Under the pieces are notes generated by a model. That model was given only the letters and a program-made list of their open reading frames with translations, did no database searches and was not told the DNA's origin. From Purshia tridentata (Eukaryota; Streptophyta; Magnoliopsida; Rosales; Rosaceae), in NCBI GenBank assembly GCA_003254885.1, contig QANT01001551.1:1-64000 (forward strand): a DNA stretch of 64,000 nucleotides, read 5' to 3'. Both the position numbers and the translations under genes were made by a program. Of the stretch, positions 36,492 through 47,816 are shown piece by piece (position 1 is the first letter of the stretch; the number at the start of each line of letters is the position of its first letter).

Positions 36492-39400
36492 ATGGCGAGC
36501 TCCACGAGCAGTGTCTACGTCAGTGTTATCGAGGATGTCATCAACAAAGTCCGCGAAGAGTTCATCAACAACGGCCCCGGAGAAGACGTTCTGAAGGAGC
36601 TTCAAGGAGTAATTGCAAATTTCAATTTCGATTTTTTTTTAACGAAGTTTGGGATTCTTATTGAAAATTCTATGTCTTCATAATTTTGATAGATTTAGGG
36701 TTCTCTGGCGCACTGGTTCTACTGTTGGATCTGACCAATTTCTAGGGTTTTGGTTAATTGTCTTATTAGAAGTTATTGTAAGCTATAGTTTAGCTATTTT
36801 GTTTGATTTGTAATAAATTTCAGACTTGGGAGGCGAAGATGATGCAAGCGGGTGTAGTAAATGCTCCGATAGAGAGGTCGGCAGCGGCAAAGCCCACACC
36901 TGGAGGTGCCATTACTCCAGTTCACGATCTCAATGTACCGTACGAAGGGACCGAGGAGTACGAAACTCCCACTGCTGAGATACTCTTCCCTCCAGTGAGT
37001 TTTTACTTTGCTTTTATGTATTTGTAATCTTTGTTTGGTTTGTATTATTGAATTGAGCCCGAGTGTTACATTACATAGTTGACGTGGGTTCTTTGGAATG
37101 TTAGACCCCGTTACAAACCCCAATTCAAACGCCTCTACCGGGAACTGCAGACAACTTATATAACATTCCGACTGGAAATAGTGACTATTCAGCATCTGGA
37201 AATGATTCTGGTGGCGGAAACGCAGAGATGAAACCTGGAAAACCTAGCCCCTACATGGTAAACACTTAATATCTGGGTCGAATGAGGTGTATGCAGTTAT
37301 TATGTTTTTAAGTGCATGATGGGAATATGAGATTGTGTATGTGGTTATTATAAAAGTAGCTAAGTTTGATTTTAAATAAATTCTGGATATTGGTTTGTTG
37401 TATAATAGCATAAGAGAACCTAAATCTTCTTTGTTATGTTTGCAGCAACCTCCTTCTCCTTGGATGACCCAGCGGCCCCCGCTTGATGTTAATATTGGTA
37501 AGTTGGGTGCTATTATAGGATATAGCTTTTACTCTCAATGGTTCTGTAGTAATTCACATTTTATCAATGTAGCTTACGTGGAAGGGCGGGATGAGGTGGA
37601 TAGAGGAACCTCTACTCAAACCCCAACACAGGTAATGCCTGTTATTATTTCAAATAGAAATTGCGGAAAAATGACTGAGTTTATGAAGAAAAATCATGAT
37701 CACAGAGTAGTGAATGGCTTTGGTGTGTATGCCACCTTTTCATTTTTATTTTTTTTACTTACTCCTTGTTGAGGAAATACCATCTGTATTAAGATGATAT
37801 CATTGTGTTACCACTATAGTTAATCATTAATCTTAATGTTGGACAAAATTTCAGGACTTCTTTATGATGTCTTCTGGAAAGCGAAAACGCGAAGATTTTC
37901 CTTCACAATATCAAGCTGGTGGATTTATACCCCAGCAAGATGGAGCTGGAGATGCTGCACCTGAGTTTGAGATTGAGGTTTGTTTGTCATCCTGTTTGCT
38001 CTTATTTTATGTAAAATTTATTTTTTCTTTGTTCTTTTTAAGGATTCATACATTATAGCAGTGACATTTTATTGTTTATTTCAATCTCTGGATGGGTATC
38101 TACGTTTTGTAAAATCCAGGATTAGTTTCTTGGTATGCCTAAAATATGAAGAAAAAGCAGGTTGAAATAATTTACTCAATTGCTTACCTGTTAACTTAGT
38201 TTCAACCTCACTTAAATACCTAGGTGACTTATTAGCGACTTGTATCTTTCTACTGGGACTTACTTTTTAATTATTTTATAAGCTAGAATACATTCCAATT
38301 CCGTTGTTGAGAATAGAAAGTTATTTAGAGCAAGTCCATAATGTTCATTATAATGTATATGGCTGAAAAAAAGCTGTAGTGTCTCCCCTGTAGTGTCTCC
38401 ACTTTTTATTTTTTAAACACATGGAGCTTTTAAGTAAAGGGGAAATTTGATTGTTTGACTGTTTTGTCACGGAGTATAAAGTGGCTGGCTATTCTTTTGG
38501 GTTTATTCTGGATTTTTTTGTGGACCCCTACAGGACCAGTATAAAATTGGAACAAAATAGGTATTTGTTTTGTAGAAATATTGGATTGTGTTTTATGTCC
38601 TTACAATTATTTGTAAGAAAATAAATGGCTATTGTGGTCTGGTAAGATGTATTAATTGGTCAATAATGTTCTGGGTGTGATGGTTTGTTCTTGTACAATT
38701 GCCCAATTGCCGATGTATGTTAACTCATGTAGGAGGTACTGAAAGGTTGGAAGATCATAGATAATTTTAATGAAAGTTTATGATTAAATTGCTGTTGACT
38801 GATCAGTTTGAATTCTGCCCATCAGTTTGAATGATGGGCAACATAAATTTTCAGATAAAACTGTTTCTGCAGTTGTAGTAGCATTTGAATGCTTATATTG
38901 TTGGAGCAGTATGCTATAACTAGCCATATCTTTGCCTGTATGAATTCAAGTTTACTTAGAGCATGGAAGAACACTTCTAGACCAGCATGACTTATGTATA
39001 TCACACATTGTCTTTTTGAGTTTATGCAATTGTTAAATCACTTAATGGTGGTAACCTTTCAGGTCAGTGGAGGAGGCAGTTCTATTGGTCAACGTGAATA
39101 TAGTGAGACGTTAGCTCGTGTACTGAGGTCAACTCCCAAGATTCCTCAACTTGATGGGCCAATTCCTGATCCGTATGATGATGTGCTTTCCACTCCCAAT
39201 GTAAGTACAGTTCTGAAAATTTTGCATGTAACACAAAAATTATGTTTTTTTTGAGTGCATGTTGCCCTTTTATAAATGCGTTTGCATGCATATCAACTAT
39301 TGGTGGTGCTGGTGTAATTGTTCTTCAGTGTATATTTTCTATATTCCTCGCTCTACATTTGGTCTGAGAATTCTTATGATTTGGTTGGCAGGGACATATG

Positions 39401-40516
39401 ATTGACTAACTGTTTTTTGTGTTGATGGTTATGCTGGGTATTGTACAATAAGAATTATGGTGGCTCATGTGTTTTGACTCATAAATATCATCTAGTATTA
39501 ACGGCCCAAATTGTTCTCCATTGTGATATCAATAGTCAACAAAATATATTCTTTTTGGATTGATTACTTGAAACTTGGTTCCCCCCTCCTCTTCACTGTT
39601 TAGGTTAGGTCAATGGATTAAGTGGGTTGTTCAGATTTTGAGTTCTGGCCATTTTTATGGTTGGTGGCCCTTATGTTTGACCATTGGCTTGATGTTCTAG
39701 GTTTGTTAAAGTGCAAATTTGGATATTTACTTATATTTTTTTCATCGAATGAGTTGTGTTACTTTGCCTACATGCTTTGAACGTTAAAAATGAACCCTCC
39801 ATTCCTCACTTTACTCAATACATGAAAATTTTCTTGTACTCACTAACTGTTGCTTATTCCTTCCTTTACCTTATAGATATACAATTATCAAGGAGTCTTC
39901 AATGAAGATTACAACATTGCCAACACGCCTGCTCCCAATGGTAATCTTGTGATAAAACATTATGATCACCTTAGAAATGGATTAATTTAGTGTTTTAAAT
40001 CCATCTTCGTGATGTTGAAGCTTCCTTCTATTCATCTTTTTAACCTCCAGATCTACCAGTCAGCACTCCTGCTCCTGTTGCTCAAAATGATGTTGGAGAT
40101 GATGATGATGATGAGCCTCCGTTGAATGAAAATGATGATGATGATTTGGATGATGTGGACCAAGGAGAGGAGCTAAACACACAACATTTGGTTCTGGCAC
40201 AGTTTGACAAGGTAGAGCCTCTCTCTCTCTAGCATACATGATTTAATTCTTAGGCTTTCTGTACTTTATTTCTTCTAAAATGTGATTTAACATGTCTTGT
40301 TTATTTGGTTGGGTAGGTGACACGCACCAAGAGCAGGTGGAAATGTACGCTGAAGGATGGCATTATGCACATAAACAATAAGGACATTCTCTTTAATAAG
40401 GTGAAGTTTACTTTAAAGAACTGATATTCTTGCATGCCTTTTGCTCTGGTACCCTCATGAGTTTACTTGGGAATGCTGTTTATTTTATGCAGGCGACAGG
40501 AGAATTTGAGTTCTGA
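36492..40516 (+). CDS. TFIIA-L: Transcription factor IIA large (alpha/beta) subunit
   Basis: Eleven exons (36492-36608, 36824-36994, 37105-37257, 37446-37497, 37573-37631, 37855-37977, 39063-39200, 39877-39940, 40051-40211, 40317-40400, 40493-40516) give 381 residues, in the usual plant range. Residues 1-55 form the alpha region that builds the four-helix bundle with the small subunit (VYVSVIEDVINKVREEF, then WEAKMMQAGV). The middle is a Gly/Pro/Thr-rich, poorly conserved linker. A strongly acidic segment (DDDDDEPPLNENDDDDLDDVD) precedes the C-terminal beta-barrel strands (LVLAQFDKVTRTKSRWKCTL, DGIMHINNKDILFNKATGEFEF) that contact TBP and DNA. TFIIA stabilises TBP on the TATA box for RNA polymerase II. 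The final exon is only 24 nt. Intron 6 is about 1.1 kb. Confidence 0.96.
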
Positions 40517-43158
40517 TTTTGTTGGAGAAATATCTATTTTGGCAATTAGTGGCAGTTGCCTTGGAAGAGAAAATCCAGAGGTATCAATGGGTGTTTCGTA
40601 ATTTTTCTTTATGAATTATTTATTAAGAGAGAGCTTGAGGGGAAGAGAAAAGACATGCTAGATACATTTTTAAGATTGGGGTGATGGATAATGGATGATG
40701 TTGGCCTGTTGTACATAAAGGATAATGAGCTTTTTTGGCCTTTAAAAATGGGATGTCTACTGAGGCGTTTCTGAAGTTTTTACTATTTCTGTGATGGAAT
40801 GTGAATTCCATTAACTCTTTATACTTGGATTTATTGGTTAAGTTACGAATTTCATTGTTTATTATCTTTTACATTGCCGCTTACCTCCTTACCTTCTGAA
40901 AAAAAAAGAAAAAATGAGAATAAAAACCTTCCCTATTTTTGCAGTTTGCTTGCCTTTGGCGATTAATTTTCTTAGACAATACTATTTGGAATAAGGTAGA
41001 TTTACCACTAAGTTGTCGTTATAGGGTCTTTTGATATGTGGCAATAAACTAAAATGGTCATAGACTGGTACTCGCATTTGTGGTAATAAAATATGTAATG
41101 ATACCATAAGTATTCATCGCATTCAGAAACTAAAGCATATTATTTTCCCAAATTTAGTACCAACACCTCAATGCTTGTGTAGCATCAATTGCTCTCCAGC
41201 TTTTGTGCTTTTAAGCAAAAAAGATTTCTTGAAAGAAAACGAGTGAAGTTTATTCCTTGCTAAAACGCAGACTGGTTCCTGGTTTTAGTTTTTATGCTTT
41301 TACTTACAGTTTTCTTGGGTAGTTTTGTTTTAAGAATATCTTGACCATGGAGGTTAGAGAGAGAGAGAGAGAGTATGCGAGGAAGTAGGAAAAAGAAAAA
41401 AAAAGGAGGACAATCTCTCATGTCATGGTCACCGACTCACCGCCCTTCAGCAATGGGATTGCCTGTGGAGCATCATTGGCATTGCTTGCAATTTGATCAA
41501 GCTGAAGAGATGCTGGGGCATTCTTTTGTAGCCTAGTGGGGACATCCCTCCTTTGCCTTTGGGATTGCAACTATTCTTCTGAATAATTTTCTCACCACCT
41601 TAATTTCGTGGTGATCATTTCCACGTATCTCCACATATGCCATCTGTTTAACAAATTAATCATATTTAATGTTAACAATCGCACAAGGAAAAAAAATTTA
41701 AAGATTTGATTATTAGGACTTGAAATCAATATTCAGAGAGGAGGCTGAAGAGAGAGAAAGAAGAAGAGGTCAGAGTGTGACTGGACGGAATTGGGGAAAG
41801 CGCCGCCAACTTTGGTGGAAAAAGTCGTCGGAAAGATGGCGGGGGAGGGATGGGGTTGGGCAGATCCGATTGGAAGCTGATGGGTTTTGTTTTTCAGTTA
41901 TTTTTATTTTTTACTCTTAAATCACTTCTATTCAAAATAATTATTATAGTTAGTATTGTATATGGTTACAGTATATGACAGATGGCAAGCTCACAGTTGG
42001 TGGTGAGCAAATTTTTGAATATGTAATCCTATGGAAATTAATTGCCAGAAATTTTTGTTCAAAATTCAGACACAATTTCAATCTGCCATTGACTTTATTG
42101 CATGCAGAGATTTAAGAGGGTATTTAAATTAACCAAGGGTTATAGAAAGAAATGGTGCTTAATTATGACTTTTTCTTTCTTGGGATAAAAATAAGGGTTC
42201 GGTTATAGAGGTGAGTGGCCAGAAAGAAAAATTTTCCTTAAATTGCAGTTCAAATAACGGTCATTTTCTCAATATGGAACTGAAGGCCTCTTTCTTGGGT
42301 GGTTCATAATTGACATAGGGGTTTAATCCTCCTATTTAAAATCCATTCTAGCTTTAACAGTTTGAGAAACTGCTTTGTGCCCCAGCTTCGTGGTAGAAAT
42401 TAACCAAGGAGATCCAAGTAAGGATGAGAATCGTACCAAATTCGTGTTAAGTGTTACTCAATCTTACTTAATTTGTTTAGTTAATCGTATTGTTTAACTA
42501 AATAGTAAATACTAGTTTTACTTGTTTTAATTATGTGTGTGTTTGAGAGCTAACGCGCACGCCAAATTCACGAACTAAAATATAATTTTACCTAAACCAA
42601 ACTCATCACCCGTCCTTTATTATTAAAAACGCACTCAATCCATGTGTTAGCAAAACCAAGGAAACGAAGAACATTCTAATCCTAAAGACAACATCATCAA
42701 ATTGAAATATTCCTGTGTACGGGTAAATGTGAAGAAGAAGAAGAAGAATAAGGATATTGTTCTCTTTATCATTTTTAGAGTACACATTACATGTAAGAGC
42801 AATACAGCCTTCAAAATAACTTTTCTAATTAAGAGCCTTTTGCTGTGCATCGTTAGCATATGACTTAAACTGCAAGTTTACTATTATTATTTATTTATTT
42901 GTTAAGTAAATTACACACGCAAATTCTGACTCTGTTGTTCCAGTTATGGTGGATCAAAGATTATAGGCTGAATTATTGTGAAAACCCAATTACTAGTTAC
43001 TACTAGGAAGTATCAAAGTCCAAAGTCAAGCAAAATATCATAGGCGGACCACCAAACTCACTCACAGTCACACAGAAAAAGGACAGAGATATATTCAAGC
43101 GGGAACTACAACTACCAAGAACCAACCGTCTTGATTACTTTCCTTTTGGCCACTCCCG
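40517..43158. other. Intergenic region, 2.6 kb
   Basis: Mainly AT-rich. It holds a short (GA)n tract at 41356-41373, a coding-like fragment on the minus strand at 41418-41570 (see findings) and a purine-rich patch near 41740-41880 without homology I recognise. The last 100 bases are probably the leader of the symporter gene. Confidence 0.6.
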
Positions 43159-46100
43159 ATGGCTTTCAGTACCTCAACTCGGTCTCTGTTCAACCTCAAA
43201 CTCTCCAAGACACGCTCACCACCACTTCATCAACCCAAGAAGAGACCAGTCATCCTTTTCCTTAATGCCCATTTTAGCCCACCCCTCCGTTCCACCTGTA
43301 ACGATTGTTTCAGGGCCAAATATAGCACTCTCACAAACCCCTCTGGCCCCAGGCTCAGATTCAGTGTGAAGGCACAGAAACTGACCAAACCCTTCTGAGA
43401 TTCTGCTGCGTTTTATTTTGAGAAATGGAAATGATTTTGCATTTTTGGTTTTGTGAGTAGGTTGGATCTCAAGGAGACTATTCTTCAGGGGATGAAGCCC
43501 AGTCGCTTATTCCTGAAGCAACCCAGCAAGAGGATTTTTCTTGGTCATCTGTGATTACTCCGTAGGTTTCTCTCAAATTCTTGTTTATCTATATGAGTTA
43601 TTCTCATCTCATGCTTTGAGTAAATGGGTAATCTTTTTTTTAGCTTTAATTCGTTCACAGTTGTTTATTATGTAATGGGGGTAGCATTTTGTAAGCCTCT
43701 GCATGCTAGAAGTTTGGTTTTCTGAGCATATCATTGAGGACCTGAATTGGACTTTATTCAAGCTATATAGCTTAGGAAGTATGCTTGCTTTACTTTTGCC
43801 ATGGAAGCAAGTTGAGTGCTTTTCAAATGGTAGCCAACTATGCTTATGTTTTGACTCTTTACTCTGTCTTGGAATTCTAGTTTTGTGTTTCCAGCCTTGG
43901 GTGGTCTGTTATTTGGGTATGACATCGGTGCTACTTCGGGTGCTACCATCTCGTTACGGGTATACCTTCAGTTTCAGTGGTTTGTTTTTTATTATTTTGA
44001 TGATTGTGATCAAAATGTTATATTTTTATATGTCACAGTCAGCTGAGCTTAGTGGCACAACTTGGTTTAATCTTTCGGCTGTTCAGCTTGGTCTTGTGGT
44101 AATGGTTATCTAATCTTAATCAATTTGTTTTCTGTGTCATTTGCAATCTTGCTGTCTGTCTGCCAACAAAACCTTCATGAATACATCAGTGATTCTAAAT
44201 TACATTGTTTTGATGCAGGTTAGCGGTTCCCTATATGGAGCTCTTTTTGGTTCCCTCCTTGTCTACCCAATTGCTGATTTTCTTGGTGTGTGCTTTGCTT
44301 TGATTATTTACTTTATCCTGAGATTTTGAGCTTCATCATGAATATATTCTTATTCTAAATTTTTACTTGGCTTGTAAAGGGAGAAGGAGGGAACTTATCA
44401 CAGCAGCTGTACTCTATCTGCTCGGGGGTCTGATCACCGCATCTGCTCCAGGCCTTAGTGTTCTCTTAGTAGGGCGTGTTTTATATGGCCTTGGTATTGG
44501 TATGGTAAGCTTCTTTGCAGTTCTCTATAGCTGCTCTAACCAAACAAAAGGAGCTAAATTAAAGGAGAATTTTTGCATCATTGTTTTTGGCGGAGTTACA
44601 TAATATCATGATGTGTTTCACCATGCTCTAGTCATCTTTTATTTTTTTCTTTTTTTGACAGGCCATGCATGGGGCTCCTCTCTATATTGCTGAAACGTGT
44701 CCATCTCAAATTCGTGGAACTCTAGTGTCTTTGAAGGAGCTCTTCATTGTTCTGGGAATTCTGGTATTGCTTAAATAGCATTTTTAATGTTAATTTTTTT
44801 TGTTTCATTAGCTAAAGTAAGATGTTCTGTAAAATTCATTCCTCTGCAGTCGGGTTATTTAGTGGGAAGTGTTGAGATTAATGCAATTGGGGGTTGGCGT
44901 TATATGTATGGAATAAGCGCTCCTATTGCTTTACTTATGGGAATAGGCATGTGGGTTCTTCCATCATCTCCGCGTTGGTTGCTTCTCAGGGCGGCTCAAG
45001 GTAAAGGGTCTGTACAAGAGTACAAATAAAAAGCCATGCTTGCCTTGAGCAAGTTGAGAGGCCGACCTCCTGGTGACAAAGTATCTGAAAGACAAATAGA
45101 AGAGACATTTGTTTCTTTGAAGTCAGCCTATGCAGATCAGGAATCTGAGGGGAGTTTGTTGGACATCTTTCAAGGCTCTAGTTTGAAAGCCTTCATAATC
45201 GGTGGGGGTTTGGTCCTTTTTCAACAGGTATTTTTTCCTCTTTGCTGCTATGAATTGAATTATTTGTTTCTTGTGTTTTCTTTTTTTCCAAAAACATGTA
45301 CTGGAGAGAATACATAGAATTAGTAATCCAATTTACTACCTGACATGACAGATAACTGGGCAACCAAGTGTCCTATATTATGCAGGTCCAATTCTTCAGG
45401 TAATTGATAATTAACTTCTTCTTTTTTTCTTCTCTGAAAATTGGAGTCTTCTTCTTCCATGTTAGTTTGCCTAACTATGTGACACTCTTTGTAACATTGT
45501 TACTCAAGAGCGCAGGATTCTCTGCTGCCTCTGATGCTACCAGAGTATCGGTTGTAATTGGTGTGTTCAAGGTGCATCTGATGTTCTTTTCATCTTTACT
45601 TTTGATTTGGAACTATGCCACAAGATCCTTTTTCTGGTGTGTGACTGTTCTTTGTTTCTGAATGTTCCTGCAGTTGCTTATGACATGGATAGCTGTCCTG
45701 AAAGTTGATGATCTTGGAAGAAGACCTTTGCTGATTGTAGGAGTCAGTGGACTTGTATGCATCCTAACTATTCAACATTCTATTTCATCAATTCTATTCA
45801 TATTGTGTACTATGTGACATGTTAGTCGACAAAGTATATGATGAAGTTTTATTTTTCTTTATTCTATTTACCTCAGGCTCTGTCCTTATTTCTCCTTTCT
45901 GCTTACTACAAATTTCTTGGGGGGTTCCCACTTGTTGCTGTAGCTTCTCTTCTTCTATATGTTGGTTGCTACCAGGTAACAATTTAATTTAATTTTGGCT
46001 ATTGGCTTTGTTGCTCAATCTTCTTCATGTCTTATTTAAATGGAATACTCAAACAGCACCATAATGTTGTTTTTCACATATAGAAAACTCAAAAAACTTT

Positions 46101-46686
46101 TAAACCAGAATGTGTAAATTTGACCATAAAATTCTTTTCCATCCTCCATTCAGCTTCTCTTCTCCGAAAAAAAAAGAGGGATGAAGATTGCGATACTAAT
46201 GACATATTTTTCTTGCCCGTGATATTAAGGCAGAGGTTCTGACATGATGTGCTCAAATGTCATTTCAGATATCATTTGGTCCTATAAGTTGGCTTATGGT
46301 ATCAGAAATTTTTCCACTTCGCACAAGAGGAAAAGGGATTAGTCTTGCAGTTCTTACGAACTTTGGTTCAAATGCTATTGTGACATTTGCATTCTCACCG
46401 CTGAAGGTATGTACCCCCTTCCCCACTTTTTGGCTCATTATGATGTCAATCTATTTTTTTCGTAGTCGAAGTGGGTTTTCTCATATTTCATGACTTGACT
46501 CTTTGGCCTGACTGGTATTGAAGTGTGCATTAACATATTCTAATTCTGCAGGAGGCGCTAGGAGCAGATAACCTTTTCCTCCTTTTCGGGGCTATTGCTT
46601 TGTTATCTCTTCTGTTCGTTGTACTAATTGTCCCGGAAACGAAAGGTTTGAGTTTGGAAGAAATAGAATCCAAACTCTCAAACTAG
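43159..46686 (+). pseudogene. Plastid D-xylose-proton symporter-like 3 (MFS), with an internal stop
   Basis: Fourteen exons (43159-43365, 43461-43561, 43881-43959, 44039-44098, 44219-44285, 44380-44504, 44662-44763, 44850-45227, 45352-45399, 45509-45571, 45674-45754, 45877-45975, 46269-46406, 46552-46686) close in phase for 561 codons. The product matches the Arabidopsis At5g59250 family, a 12-helix major-facilitator sugar transporter with an N-terminal plastid transit-like region. Motifs include FGYDIGATSGA, DFLGRRREL, GRVLYGLGIGMA, PETKGLSLEEIE. However, codon 307 is TAA (45027-45029), in EYK-stop-KAMLALSKLRG, where relatives have Glu (EYKEKAMLALSK). Translation would end in the central cytosolic loop and lose helices 7-12. 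All splice sites and the downstream frame are intact, so the change looks recent. An allelic variant or a sequencing error is possible. Confidence 0.8.
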
Positions 46687-47816
46687 GTCCATGGTCATTA
46701 CTGTCATTGTAGGTTTCGAACTTGACATGTATTGGCGAGTCTGTATCCTTGTTTGTCAATGTCGGCCTGGACAGGTCCTGTATTCACAAAATCATGTTAA
46801 TTTGTTATACAACTATGTACATCATCACTTCATGCTCTCATTTCGATGACAGTTTGGTGTAAGGAGTTGCAAAGTGATGAATGACCAATGACGTTTCATT
46901 TTGAAGAGCGATTAGTTTACAGGAAGCAAAATCAGCTGGACACCAAATACTTGAATAAAGTCTAATAGTAAAAAGACCAACTCATCATGATATGGATAAG
47001 AACCATCAGCTGTTTTTACTGTTCAGCGCTATATTTGACTATATTCTTCAACTTTTGATACTATAAATTCCCGATTCAAATAGCAATTTGATGCTTAGGG
47101 AATCAACATCACTGTAACTGAAGATAACAATCTTGCAACCTTGTGAACTCATCCCCGTAACTGAGAGACTGTCATGAGGAACAGAGTGGTACCGACATAT
47201 GCAACTTCAATTTTAATATGAGGACATTGTTAGATTCAACTGCACGATGTCGCAGATCACTGCAAAAACAGTGAAGTTCATAAATTGAGGGATTATCATA
47301 CATTATTATCGTGCAAAAGAAATGAACTCTGTTTGGATAATTTCTAACTTATAAAATATCATTTTTTTGTTTGGTTTATAAATGTATACATCTATGACAT
47401 GTAGAGGTACTCAACTCTTCTGGAGCTGTTTCCATGTCCCACAGTAACATCACAGTTTTGAAAACTTTCTTTTGGAGACTAAATGGGAAATTAAAAAATC
47501 TATTTTAAGAGGTGAAGAGAAGATCTAAAACCTGATCCTCAATGGTATGCTTCCAACTTTGAAAAGTAAGAAAAATATCTTGTTTTGTCTGCAACTTGCA
47601 AGCAACCCACGGTTGCCTTACAAAAAGCCATGTGTCCCTCAGCCAAATCCGAATTGTGTGGCCTTCAGTAATTCATAGCCACACCACAGGATTTAAATTA
47701 ATCCCAAGCTCAAATCGCTTACTGATCATTATCATCAATCCCAAATAAAACTAGCACTGCACCATCTGCAGCTTTATTGCATTAATTAGTCTCAGCTCTC
47801 AGGAACATTCTGATCC
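46687..47816. other. Intergenic region with the Rubisco activase promoter
   Basis: No coding frame. The left end is the 3' flank of the symporter gene and the right end must hold the RCA promoter and leader. One GATAAG I-box-like hexamer (about 46995) lies far upstream. A TATA-like TTTAAATTAA at about 47693 is the best core-promoter candidate. No CACGTG G-box was seen. Confidence 0.5.

Noticed and set aside
38325-38420. Possible Harbinger-type MITE in TFIIA intron 6 (AGAGCAAGTCCATAATG)
   Set aside because: The start resembles such elements, but no matching inverted end or 3-bp duplication was found.
41720-41920. 66-codon Arg/Trp-rich + strand frame
   Set aside because: Purine-rich composition, no family likeness, no splice partner.
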